Of a stretch of DNA of 20,820 bases, positions 7,457 through 14,260 are shown one piece after another. Within the stretch, counting starts at the first letter, position 1. Each line of letters begins with the position of its first letter. Under the pieces are notes generated by a model. It saw only the letters and a program-made list of their open reading frames with translations. It was not told where the DNA came from and searched no databases. Position numbers and translations under genes: made by a program. Origin of the DNA: Saprospiraceae bacterium (lineage in GTDB: Bacteria; Bacteroidota; Bacteroidia; Chitinophagales; Saprospiraceae); contig JAHDEQ010000008.1 in NCBI GenBank assembly GCA_020628755.1, forward strand, positions 1-20,820. The letters are read 5' to 3'.

Positions 7457-7831
7457 TTACCAAGGATTCTCAAAAGAGGATGGCTCAAATCTTTTTTCAA
7501 AAGATTTGAAGGTACTGCTTTGCTTGTTTTTTAACAATAAAGTGTCTTTTCTATTAATGATTCTTGATAAAAAAGCTATTGGTACCAATAAAAGGAAATA
7601 AACCAAACTCAATAAAATATTGGGTACAAATAAGCTCAATACATAAGCCAATTGCATCCATAAATAATCTATTTTTTTTGCTAAAAAAGGCGAAATTATT
7701 CCTAGTAAACCAATCAATAGTGCGCCCCAAATGGGCCACTGCCATTTGAAGCAAAGGAACAGAATAATCAAGCCGACACAAATCACTAATAGTGTTTGGT
7801 AGGGATTGGCATTAGTATTCTTTTGGTTCAT
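7457..7831 (-). CDS. SxtJ-family small membrane protein
   Basis: The product is 124 residues when started at the ATG at 7831. An upstream in-frame ATG at 7897 would overlap the DUF5989 gene by 53 bases and adds atypical residues, so I reject it. Two hydrophobic hairpins (about 13-50 and 55-92) are followed by the PIAFLSRI...KD segment and a charged tail ending in KRFEPSSFENPW, a layout I recognise from SxtJ-family proteins. These were named from saxitoxin clusters, but occur widely beside a carbamoyltransferase and DUF5989, exactly as here. The biochemical role is unknown to me; an accessory role for a membrane carbamoylation step is inferred from position. It starts 13 bases after the DUF5989 stop. 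An 11-bp hairpin lies in its 3' end (7485-7509). Confidence 0.75.
   Translation of the reverse strand: MNQKNTNANPYQTLLVICVGLIILFLCFKWQWPIWGALLIGLLGIISPFLAKKIDYLWMQLAYVLSLFVPNILLSLVYFLLLVPIAFLSRIINRKDTLLLKNKQSSTFKSFEKRFEPSSFENPW
7485..7509. repeat. 11-bp perfect hairpin in the 3' end of the SxtJ gene
   Basis: TCAAATCTTTT (7485-7495) and AAAAGATTTGA (7499-7509) are exact complements around a 3-base loop. It lies inside SxtJ coding sequence and about 50 bases beyond the stop of the convergent SGNH gene. It could act as that transcript's terminator, but no T-tract follows immediately. Confidence 0.55.
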
Positions 7832-7844
7832 ATTAAAGAAAATC

Positions 7845-7994
7845 TTAAAACAAGGTATAAATAAAAGGAGCAACGGCGCTACCTCCTCCAAAAACAATCA
7901 AAATACCAAGTAGCAACAACACTAAAACGACTGGTGCTAACCAATATTTTTTTCGTTCTTTTAAAAACTTAAATAAGTCGGATAGATATTCCAT
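7845..7994 (-). CDS. DUF5989-family 49-residue membrane protein
   Basis: This gene is short and easily missed. ATG at 7994 (two bases after the carbamoyltransferase stop at 7997) reads for 49 codons to a TAA at 7845-7847. The product begins MEYLSDLFKFLKERKKYW, has one membrane helix (about 19-35, LAPVVLVLLLLGILIVF) and ends GGGSAVAPFIYTLF. The GSAVAPFIYTLF ending and the FLKERKKYWL start match the DUF5989 family as I remember it. The family nearly always sits between a carbamoyltransferase and an SxtJ protein, as here. It may be a membrane tether or regulator for the carbamoyltransferase; that is inference only. Confidence 0.85.
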   Translation of the reverse strand: MEYLSDLFKFLKERKKYWLAPVVLVLLLLGILIVFGGGSAVAPFIYTLF

Positions 7995-7996
7995 AT

Positions 7997-9865
7997 TTAA
8001 TCTGATTTAAATTGAACCAACCATTTTTCTTTATTTTGCCAGTCGGGTTGTTCTTTTTTCTCAAAAATATAATTTTCAATAACCAAAACATCCATATCGG
8101 TGCTTCTAAAACAACGATAGGCATCAAAAGGTGTCATGACGATTGGTTCTCCTCGTACATTGAAACTGGTATTGATTAATATACTACAAGCGGTCAATTT
8201 TTTAAATGCTTGTAATAGCTGCCAAAGTTTGGGATTTTGAGCTTCTTTTACCGTCTGAATTCGAGCCGAAAAATCTAAATGTGTAATGGCAGGAATTGTA
8301 CTTCGTTGAAAGTATAATTTTTCCCATAAAGGTAAGGAATGATAATCAGAAGGTAGCGGCAATCGCTTCGCTTCTTGCAAAGGAGCGACCATAAGCATAT
8401 ATGGCGATTCTACCTGTAAATCAAAATAATTGGCACTATCTTCTGCCAAAACAACGGGCGCAAAGGGCCGAAAACTCTCTCGATATTTTATCTTTAGATT
8501 TAGTTTTTTTTGCATCTCCTTATTGCGAGGGTCTGCCAAAATACTACGATTGCCTAAAGCTCTAGGGCCAAACTCCATTTTGTCTTGAAACCAACCAACG
8601 ATATTGCCCGATGCTATTTTTTGAGCGATATAATCCGTTAGTTCTTCAATACTATTTGCTTTTTGATAAGTAGCTTTCGTTTTTTTGGCCATATTTATAA
8701 TCTCTTTTTCAGAGAAATAGGGACCCAAATAAGTATTTTGCATCAAATCTTCTCCTTCATTTTCAACATTGCGTTCTTGATTGAAGTATATAAAATGAGT
8801 TGCTAAAGCTGCACCCAAAGCTCCGCCAGCATCTCCTGCTGCTGGCTGCACATAAATATTTTTGAAGATTTTTTTACGTAATAATTTTCCATTAGCAACA
8901 CAATTCAAAGCAACTCCGCCAGCTAAACAAAGACTATCGCAGCCTGAAAGTTTTTTGGCTTCTAAAGCCATTTTCAACACAATCTCCTCTGTAAGTTGCT
9001 GACAAGCTAATGCTAAATTGCAATGCGTTTGGGTCAAATCCGCCTCTACAGCTCGTTTTGGAAAACCAAAAAGCTGTTCCCATTTTTTCTCTACAACCAT
9101 TGTTAATCCAGTTGCATAATTAAAGAATTTTTGATTTAACCAAATCGAACCATCGGCATGAATAGTTACCAAATTTTCTTTAATCAATGAGACAAATTGC
9201 TTTGTCTCATCGGCATCAGGATTGCCGTAAGGAGCTAAACCCATCAATTTGTATTCTCCAGAATTGACTTTAAAACCCAAAAAATAAGTAAATGCACTAT
9301 ACAACAAACCAACCGAATGCGGAAAGTGCATTTCTTTTAAAAAAGTGATGTTATTGTGTGTTCCTATTCCAATAGAAGCAGTACACCATTCTCCCACGCC
9401 ATCAATGGTAAGGATGGCAGATTTTTGATGAGGAGAAGCAAAAAATGCGCTCGCAGCGTGCGCCAGATGATGTTCGGTAAATAATAAATTTACTTTTTTC
9501 TTATCGTAATTCTCGACCTTTTTTAAGCCATCATAAATTTGTTTTTTTAAAAACAATTTTTCATTGAGCCATACAGGAATTGCTTTCAAAAAAGAAATTA
9601 AGCCCTTTGGAGCAAAGGCATAATAAGTTTCTAATAATCGTTCAAAAGTAAGCAAGGGTTTGTCATAAAAAACAATGGCATCCAATTCATCAATCGAATA
9701 TCCACTTTCTTCCAGACAATAAGCAATGGCATTTACAGGAAAGTCAGCAGTATGTTTTTCTCTAGTAAAACGCTCTTCTTGGGCAGCAGCAATGACCTGG
9801 CCATCAGCAATTAATGCTGCTGCCGCATCGTGGTAAAAAGCTGATATTCCAAGTATTTTTTTCAA
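7997..9865 (-). CDS. NodU/CmcH-family O-carbamoyltransferase
   Basis: A 622-residue cytoplasmic enzyme that would make carbamoyl-AMP from carbamoyl phosphate and ATP and pass the carbamoyl group to a hydroxyl, probably on a sugar or lipid precursor. The N-terminal Kae1/HypF-like domain shows GISAFYHDAAAALI (6-19), AAQEERFTREKH (27-38), EHHLAHAASAFF (131-142, metal-binding His) and DGVGEW (155-160). CLAGGVALNCVANGK follows near residue 320. The C-terminal domain has FGPRALGNRSILADPR (around 430-447), FRPFAPVV and NTSFNVRGEPIV. Length and motifs are complete, so it should be active. It lies 11 bases after the SGNH gene stop and 2 bases before DUF5989. The acceptor is not known; a surface glycan is likely from the neighbours. 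Confidence 0.93.
   Translation of the reverse strand: MKKILGISAFYHDAAAALIADGQVIAAAQEERFTREKHTADFPVNAIAYCLEESGYSIDELDAIVFYDKPLLTFERLLETYYAFAPKGLISFLKAIPVWLNEKLFLKKQIYDGLKKVENYDKKKVNLLFTEHHLAHAASAFFASPHQKSAILTIDGVGEWCTASIGIGTHNNITFLKEMHFPHSVGLLYSAFTYFLGFKVNSGEYKLMGLAPYGNPDADETKQFVSLIKENLVTIHADGSIWLNQKFFNYATGLTMVVEKKWEQLFGFPKRAVEADLTQTHCNLALACQQLTEEIVLKMALEAKKLSGCDSLCLAGGVALNCVANGKLLRKKIFKNIYVQPAAGDAGGALGAALATHFIYFNQERNVENEGEDLMQNTYLGPYFSEKEIINMAKKTKATYQKANSIEELTDYIAQKIASGNIVGWFQDKMEFGPRALGNRSILADPRNKEMQKKLNLKIKYRESFRPFAPVVLAEDSANYFDLQVESPYMLMVAPLQEAKRLPLPSDYHSLPLWEKLYFQRSTIPAITHLDFSARIQTVKEAQNPKLWQLLQAFKKLTACSILINTSFNVRGEPIVMTPFDAYRCFRSTDMDVLVIENYIFEKKEQPDWQNKEKWLVQFKSD
9187..9210. repeat. 10-bp perfect hairpin within the carbamoyltransferase gene
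   Basis: ATGAGACAAA (9187-9196) and TTTGTCTCAT (9201-9210) flank a 4-base loop. It is within coding sequence. About one such match is expected by chance in an AT-rich window this long, so no function is claimed. Confidence 0.4.
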
Positions 9866-9876
9866 ACCATTCCAAT

Positions 9877-11004
9877 CTAATTTTCCTGTCTTATTGTTTC
9901 TAATAAAACAGAAAACACTTGTTCACTAATTGTCTCATTTCCTCCTTGATTGTAGTGACAATAATCATAAAAAACAGAAGTATCTCTAGCCAAAAGCGTA
10001 GCTAAATCAACAATAGGAATTTGTTCTTCAAGAGCCACTTTACGCAAACAATCATTGTACAGTTTCATACCATTTTGCAAAGCATTTGGAGTATAATATT
10101 TTCGTTTAGCTCTTTGAGACGGGCGTACACTCAGGGCCAATTCAAAGCTATCCATATTGCTATTCCACAAAACAGATTGAGTCAACCATACCATATTCCA
10201 TTTGTTTTTTTTGCTCAAAGAAGCAATAGCTCGCAAATTTTGTTCATAATGCGATAGAGGAATGGACATATTTGGTAAAGTATCATTTTTGATGGCAGTA
10301 TAAAAAGCATTTCTTTCAGCTTCAATTTTTGCTTCAAACGCTTCCATACTTTTATCATTGGTTTTATTAAGAAAGTTTTGTTTCACCTTTCTTAATAAAC
10401 TCCACCAAGCAGTCCGTTGATAAAACTTATCATTATGATATAAAGGAAATTGAGCAAAAGTCTTTTTAAATAATTTTTCATCCTCCTTTGCAGGAAAATA
10501 ATCTTGCTCCATATCTAATGCTCTAAGATAATCATTGATGCCTACAAGCAAAATAATTGCTTGTATATTCTCAAATTGGCTAGGTAAATATTGGAGTTGT
10601 AAAAGGTGATGTGCCGTATTTAAACCTGATTTTCCAAAATTACCAATAGTAACTTGAATAGAATCCAACTCTAAATTTAGTTTTTGCTCTAGTAAAGAAC
10701 ACCAAGTTTTATCTTGGTCAATCACACTACATTCTGTAGTGCTTCCTCCGATAGCCATAATTCCAAACCTACTAGAATCAAATTTTGATAAACCTCGATA
10801 TCCTTGACTATTTGTTGTCCATTTTATATGTTCATCAACACCAGGCAAAAAATTTCGGCTATTCTTAAAATCTTTAGTAATATTAGGCTCATGAATCATA
10901 TACTTTTGAGACGGAGTAATCATTCGCAAAAACAATTCCCCTAAAACTAAAGCGAAACAAAAACTAATCAACAATAGAGCTATATTTTGTTGATATTTTT
11001 TCAT
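9877..11004 (-). CDS. Membrane-anchored SGNH/GDSL hydrolase-like protein
   Basis: This 375-residue protein has an N-terminal membrane anchor (about 8-28) followed by an extracytoplasmic SGNH domain. NSQGYRG (65-71) is the usual lead-in, followed by block I AIGGSTTE with nucleophile S88, the block II glycine in GNFGKSG (121-127), block III VGINDY with N157, and a C-terminal DYCHYNQGG carrying the Asp/His. All catalytic positions appear present. I chose the ATG at 11004, whose A is shared with the prfB TGA (TGATG); a GTG three bases earlier would give a 4-base overlap instead. The carbamoyltransferase follows 11 bases downstream. It is probably an esterase or O-acyltransferase acting on the carbamoylated glycan. 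Confidence 0.82.
   Translation of the reverse strand: MKKYQQNIALLLISFCFALVLGELFLRMITPSQKYMIHEPNITKDFKNSRNFLPGVDEHIKWTTNSQGYRGLSKFDSSRFGIMAIGGSTTECSVIDQDKTWCSLLEQKLNLELDSIQVTIGNFGKSGLNTAHHLLQLQYLPSQFENIQAIILLVGINDYLRALDMEQDYFPAKEDEKLFKKTFAQFPLYHNDKFYQRTAWWSLLRKVKQNFLNKTNDKSMEAFEAKIEAERNAFYTAIKNDTLPNMSIPLSHYEQNLRAIASLSKKNKWNMVWLTQSVLWNSNMDSFELALSVRPSQRAKRKYYTPNALQNGMKLYNDCLRKVALEEQIPIVDLATLLARDTSVFYDYCHYNQGGNETISEQVFSVLLETIRQEN
10363..10399. repeat. 13-bp perfect inverted repeat within the SGNH gene
   Basis: TTTATTAAGAAAG (10363-10375) and CTTTCTTAATAAA (10387-10399) are exact complements with an 11-base loop, inside coding sequence. At this length a chance match in the window is unlikely. Confidence 0.6.
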
Positions 11005-12080
11005 CACTTATTCATCATCAAATAGGCTTTTAGAAAGCCATCTAAATCACCGTCCAATACTTTATCTGGATTATTGACTTTATAGCCCGAACGTAAATCC
11101 TTGACCCAACGATCGTCTAAGACATAAGACCGAATTTGAGATCCCCATTCGTTTTTCATTTTTTGGGCTTCTACCTTGTCTCGTTCTTCAAATTGACGTT
11201 GCAATTCTAATTGATACAAACGAGATTTGAGCATTTGCATGGCTTTTTCTCGATTGAGGTGCTGCGAACGTTCTTGTTGGCATTCTACAACTACTCCCGA
11301 AGGAAGATGCCGAATACGTACAGCCGATTCGGTCTTATTAACGTGCTGTCCTCCTGCCCCACTCGCTCTAAAACGATCCCATTCCAAATCAGCAGGATTG
11401 ATTTCTACTTCAATTCTATCATCTACCAAAGGATGCACAAAAACCGAGGCAAACGAAGTCATTCGTTTGCCTTGCGCATTAAAAGGACTGATACGTACTA
11501 GGCGATGTACTCCATTTTCAGACTTTAAATAACCATAAGCATAATCGCCACTAATTTCTATTTCGGCAGACTTAATACCCGCTACATCACCATCAACTTC
11601 ATTTAAAAGTTTGACTTTATATCCGCTTTTTTCGCCCCACATTTGATACATACGCAAAAGCATCTGCGCCCAATCACAACTTTCAGTACCTCCTGCCCCA
11701 GCATTGATTTCGAGGGTGCAACCCAACTCATCTTCCTCACGGTTGAGGGTTGAGCGAAATTCTACATCTTCTATAAAATCGACTGTTTTTTGATAAGTAT
11801 TTCCCAATTCTTCTTCGGAGACTTCGCCTTCTTTAAAAAACTCTTGCATTACCTCCAAATCATCAATTTTGGTCTGAATCGTCTCAAAATTGCTTACCCA
11901 ATTTTTATTAAGTTTCAAATCTTTAAGAATGCCTTCGGCACGTTTGGAGTCATTCCAAAAATTGGGGTCAAGCGACAATTGTTCTTGTTCTTCAATTTTA
12001 TCCAAACGCTCGTCAATCTTGAGGTAACGCCTCAAGTTTGCTAATCGTTCTTGTAACTTTTTAAGTTGTTCGGAAGTCAT
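11004..12080 (-). CDS. prfB: Peptide chain release factor 2
   Basis: The 358-residue RF2 reads UAA and UGA stops and triggers peptide release. The discriminator tripeptide SPF is at 198-200 (RISPFNAQG) and the catalytic GGQ at 243-245 (SGAGGQHVNKTESAVRIRH). The N-terminal coiled-coil domain and total length are typical. It reads as a single frame: where many bacteria have the CTTTGA +1 frameshift (E. coli LRGYL/D), this gene has L-R-R-Y-L-K-I-D encoded by TACCTCAAGATTGAC, so there is no programmed frameshift. A 7-bp GC-rich hairpin covers that spot. The stop TGA overlaps the SGNH start (TGATG), which suggests translational coupling to the glycan genes. The start ATG at 12080 is three bases from copy D of the intergenic palindrome. 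Confidence 0.96.
   Translation of the reverse strand: MTSEQLKKLQERLANLRRYLKIDERLDKIEEQEQLSLDPNFWNDSKRAEGILKDLKLNKNWVSNFETIQTKIDDLEVMQEFFKEGEVSEEELGNTYQKTVDFIEDVEFRSTLNREEDELGCTLEINAGAGGTESCDWAQMLLRMYQMWGEKSGYKVKLLNEVDGDVAGIKSAEIEISGDYAYGYLKSENGVHRLVRISPFNAQGKRMTSFASVFVHPLVDDRIEVEINPADLEWDRFRASGAGGQHVNKTESAVRIRHLPSGVVVECQQERSQHLNREKAMQMLKSRLYQLELQRQFEERDKVEAQKMKNEWGSQIRSYVLDDRWVKDLRSGYKVNNPDKVLDGDLDGFLKAYLMMNK
12018..12036. repeat. 7-bp hairpin at the usual RF2 frameshift position
   Basis: CTTGAGG (12018-12024) and CCTCAAG (12030-12036) pair around a 5-base loop. In prfB this covers codons about 15-21, where the frameshift element sits in other bacteria. On the minus strand it keeps an AGG four bases upstream of TACCTC. 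Confidence 0.6.
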
Positions 12081-12082
12081 CT

Positions 12083-12124
12083 ATTTGTGTTTGCGTAGTT
12101 TTAACAACACTTAGGAACATAAAT
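12083..12124. repeat. Interspersed intergenic palindrome, degenerate copy D
   Basis: ATTTGTGTT (12083-12091) pairs with AACATAAAT (12116-12124) with one G-T wobble. The content (TTTGTGTTTGCGT...ACTTAGGAACATAAA) resembles copies A-C but with several changes. It lies directly upstream of the prfB start. Confidence 0.5.
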
Positions 12125-12157
12125 CGTAATAGCTACTTTACTGTCATTCTTAATATT

Positions 12158-12175
12158 CAGCGACTAAAGTCGCTG
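12158..12175. repeat. Short GC-rich hairpin between the FKBP gene and prfB
   Basis: CAGCGACT and AGTCGCTG form an 8-bp perfect stem around AA. It may end the FKBP transcript or belong to another dispersed repeat type. No T-tract follows on the minus strand. Confidence 0.55.
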
Positions 12176-12197
12176 TTACAGTGAATAAATACAATCC

Positions 12198-13181
12198 TTA
12201 TTTATAAATCTTCTGAAAATCAATATGGAAAATAAGTTCGGAACGCTCTGGAATTAAAGGAGGCTTACCTGCCTCTCCATAAGCCAATTGGTAAGGCACA
12301 AAAATAGTAGCTTTAGTCCCTTCTTTAAAAAGTGCCAAAGCCTCATCCCAACCAGGAATGACCCGCCCTTGTCCTAAAGGAAAACTAAAAGTTTGTCCAG
12401 TCTTATAAGAATGGTCAAATGTTGCTCCGTTGGTTAAGATGCCATAATAATGTACCACAACTGTATTGCCTTGTTTCGGCATAGAACCATTTCCTTCATT
12501 ATGTATAATGTATTTGAGTCCCGACGCTGTTTCAGTTAATTTTCCTTTTAACTCGCCTCTACGATATTTTGTAGCTAATCTAATGGTTTCGTTACCGATT
12601 TCCGCACCAAGCTTGCGAGTTGCTGTTCTTTCAGCACGACGAGCCTCTTGTTCTTTTTCCAAATCACGACGGTATTCTTCTTCATTTTTGATTTCTTTTA
12701 AAACCAAATCGTAAACAACAAATGGTTCATTGCGATATTCGGGCGGTACTTGCGGAACTTGCTCTGTAGGCCAATATACTGTAACGCTATCTCCTTTTGC
12801 CATTAGGCGTAAGGCATCCATCACAGGTGATGGTTGCTTGCCCGATTGATTTTTGGAAGAGTCAATACGAACCTTTCCCAAATCTGCACCAATACTACTT
12901 CCAACAATCGAGTCCCTCATTTTTACATAATAACTAAAATAAGCATAATCTCCTGCTTGTATCAAATCTCCGCCTGCATCATTATGTTTGATGTATTCAT
13001 AACCAAAACTCGTTTTGCCCGTCGGTTTGATATTATAAACCGACTCCACTGTTGGAGCTATAACAGGAATTTTCTTTTGATTGGTTTCGGTCATGCTTTG
13101 TGCAGTCGTCACGGGTTTTTCTGTATTGTTGCAAGCAAACAGTAAAACCATACCACAAAAAATAAATATATTTTTAATCAT
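12198..13181 (-). CDS. FKBP-type peptidyl-prolyl cis-trans isomerase lipoprotein
   Basis: Started at the ATG at 13181, the 327-residue protein begins with a lipoprotein signal ending LLFAC, with lipidated C17. The in-frame ATG at 13223 would add 14 residues before the signal and is unlikely. Two FKBP-like units are visible: a divergent one at about 60-165 (GDYAYFSYYVKMRDS ... MAKGDSVTVYWP) and a canonical C-terminal domain at about 215-325 (VVVHYYGILTNGATFDHSY, SFPLGQGRVIPGWDEAL, ATIFVPYQLAYGEAG, ELIFHIDF). A charged helix (EEEYRRDLEKEQEARRAERT) joins them. The protein should assist folding of exported proteins at the membrane surface. It stands between folE and prfB on the same strand, with gaps of over 100 bases on both sides, so it may be its own unit. 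Confidence 0.9.
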   Translation of the reverse strand: MIKNIFIFCGMVLLFACNNTEKPVTTAQSMTETNQKKIPVIAPTVESVYNIKPTGKTSFGYEYIKHNDAGGDLIQAGDYAYFSYYVKMRDSIVGSSIGADLGKVRIDSSKNQSGKQPSPVMDALRLMAKGDSVTVYWPTEQVPQVPPEYRNEPFVVYDLVLKEIKNEEEYRRDLEKEQEARRAERTATRKLGAEIGNETIRLATKYRRGELKGKLTETASGLKYIIHNEGNGSMPKQGNTVVVHYYGILTNGATFDHSYKTGQTFSFPLGQGRVIPGWDEALALFKEGTKATIFVPYQLAYGEAGKPPLIPERSELIFHIDFQKIYK

Positions 13182-13399
13182 AATTTGCTGATTTAAAGTT
13201 GAGAAGAGAATTATTTTATACATCTAATTCTAGCTCAAAACACTTTTTATAAAACTGTGCAATATTAGGCTTTTTTTGCTAAAGCACATAAAAAGTATGC
13301 GATAGGGTTTATAACAAAAAAAGTCTCTTGCAGCAAGTGCAAGAGACTTTTTTGTATTGTCTCAATTATTTCAGTAAAACAAAACTGCATTTTATCAAT
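13182..13399. other. Intergenic region between folE and the FKBP gene
   Basis: 218 bases holding the folE terminator (13317-13353) and then about 135 AT-rich bases, which must contain the FKBP promoter if that gene is a separate unit. I found no exact TAnnTTTG match on the minus strand. Confidence 0.5.
13317..13353 (-). terminator. Intrinsic terminator of folE
   Basis: A perfect 16-bp stem, AAAAAAGTCTCTTGCA with its complement, closes around GCAAG. Reading on the minus strand, the stem is followed by a run of T, so this is a classical terminator placed 46 bases after the folE stop. Confidence 0.9.
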
Positions 13400-14086
13400 C
13401 TAACATTTTTTTATAGCTTGTAAAAATTCGGCTCGTACGTTTTCGTTCAAAAACTTACCCGAATATTCAGCCGTTACTGTGCTACTTTGGTTATCCTGTA
13501 TTCCACGCGATTTGACACACATATGTTCAGCGTCGATATAGACTGCAACATCATCTGTTTTCATAATACGCTTCAATTCATCAGCAATCTGAATAGTCAA
13601 ACGCTCCTGAACTTGTGGTCTTTTGCTATAATAATCAACAATTCTGTTAATTTTAGAAAGTCCAATAACATTGCCCGAAGAAATATAGGCAACATGTGCA
13701 ACTCCATAAATGGGCAAAAAATGATGCTCGCAAGTCGAATGAACTGTAATGTTTTTTTCTACCAACATTTGTCGGTAGTTATACTTATTTTCAAAAAGTG
13801 CGATGCTTGGTTTATTCGCAGGATTGAGCCCTTTAAAAATTTCCTTGATATACATCTTTGCAACTCGTCGAGGCGTACCGCCTAGACTATCATCGGTCAA
13901 ATCCAAACCAATGATATTCATGATTTCTCTAAAATGCGATTCAATTTTTTCAATTTTTTCAACATCAGACAATACGAATGCATCTTCTCTAAGTGGTGTA
14001 TCCTTCGACGTGCCAACATGATTATCTCCAATTTCATGATCTCTTTTAGAAATAATCTCTAAATCATTGATAACTTGTTTTGTCAT
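13400..14086 (-). CDS. folE: GTP cyclohydrolase I
   Basis: A 228-residue enzyme that converts GTP to 7,8-dihydroneopterin triphosphate, the first step of tetrahydrofolate (and biopterin or queuosine-type) synthesis. Zinc ligands C119, H122 and C190 are present in STCEHHFLPIYG (117-128) and AEHMCVKSRGI (186-196). GLSKINRIVDYYSKRPQVQERL (142-163) is the family signature. The N-terminal 45 residues are a polar extension of the kind often seen in this family. The gene ends at a strong terminator and starts divergently from the lipoprotein gene, across a region rich in inverted repeats that may hold a leader or operator. Confidence 0.96.
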   Translation of the reverse strand: MTKQVINDLEIISKRDHEIGDNHVGTSKDTPLREDAFVLSDVEKIEKIESHFREIMNIIGLDLTDDSLGGTPRRVAKMYIKEIFKGLNPANKPSIALFENKYNYRQMLVEKNITVHSTCEHHFLPIYGVAHVAYISSGNVIGLSKINRIVDYYSKRPQVQERLTIQIADELKRIMKTDDVAVYIDAEHMCVKSRGIQDNQSSTVTAEYSGKFLNENVRAEFLQAIKKC

Positions 14087-14108
14087 TATATTTTTGTATT
14101 TTATTCAA

Positions 14109-14174
14109 TACCTTGTAAAATATTCAGTTTTAAAGTCATTCAATAACTGAATGCTTTACCTTTCACAAGGTAAA
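14109..14174. repeat. Nested inverted repeats in the folE/lipoprotein divergent region
   Basis: Several complements interleave: TACCTTGT (14109-14116) with ACAAGGTA (14165-14172); ATTCAGTT (14122-14129) with AACTGAAT (14145-14152); and TTTACCTT (14155-14162) with AAGGTAAA (14167-14174) around a TCAC loop. The first and third compete for the same 3' arm. The block is 23-88 bases upstream of folE and overlaps the candidate promoter on the other strand, which suits an operator or alternative leader folding. Confidence 0.6.
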
Positions 14175-14178
14175 TTTG
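14171..14178 (+). promoter_or_regulatory. Candidate -7 element of the lipoprotein gene
   Basis: TAAATTTG is an exact TAnnTTTG match, about 83 bases before the ATG at 14261. It overlaps the AAGGTAAA arm of the inverted repeat. No good TTTG was seen at -33. Confidence 0.35.
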
Positions 14179-14182
14179 AATC

Positions 14183-14219
14183 ATAGAAAATAACTTCTTT
14201 TTCAATTGCTATTTTCTAT
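14183..14219. repeat. 10-bp perfect inverted repeat in the lipoprotein leader
   Basis: ATAGAAAATA (14183-14192) and TATTTTCTAT (14210-14219) are exact complements with a 17-base spacer. If the TAAATTTG promoter is real, this hairpin would lie at the 5' end of the mRNA. Confidence 0.55.
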
Positions 14220-14260
14220 AATTTTTGTGTGAATATTTTTTAAAATAAAATTTGCTTATC

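Noticed and set aside
7832..7897. Longer SxtJ start at 7897
   Set aside because: It would overlap the DUF5989 gene by 53 bases, and the added residues are read from the other gene's codons.
9187..9210. 10-bp hairpin in the carbamoyltransferase gene as a regulatory element
   Set aside because: About one such match is expected by chance in a window of this size and composition.
11211..11532. Plus-strand reading frames of about 100 codons antisense to prfB
   Set aside because: They lie fully inside a certain gene with clear motifs; codon content is the complement of prfB.
13487..13885. 132-codon plus-strand frame antisense to folE
   Set aside because: It is antisense to a complete, motif-bearing folE and has no recognisable domain.
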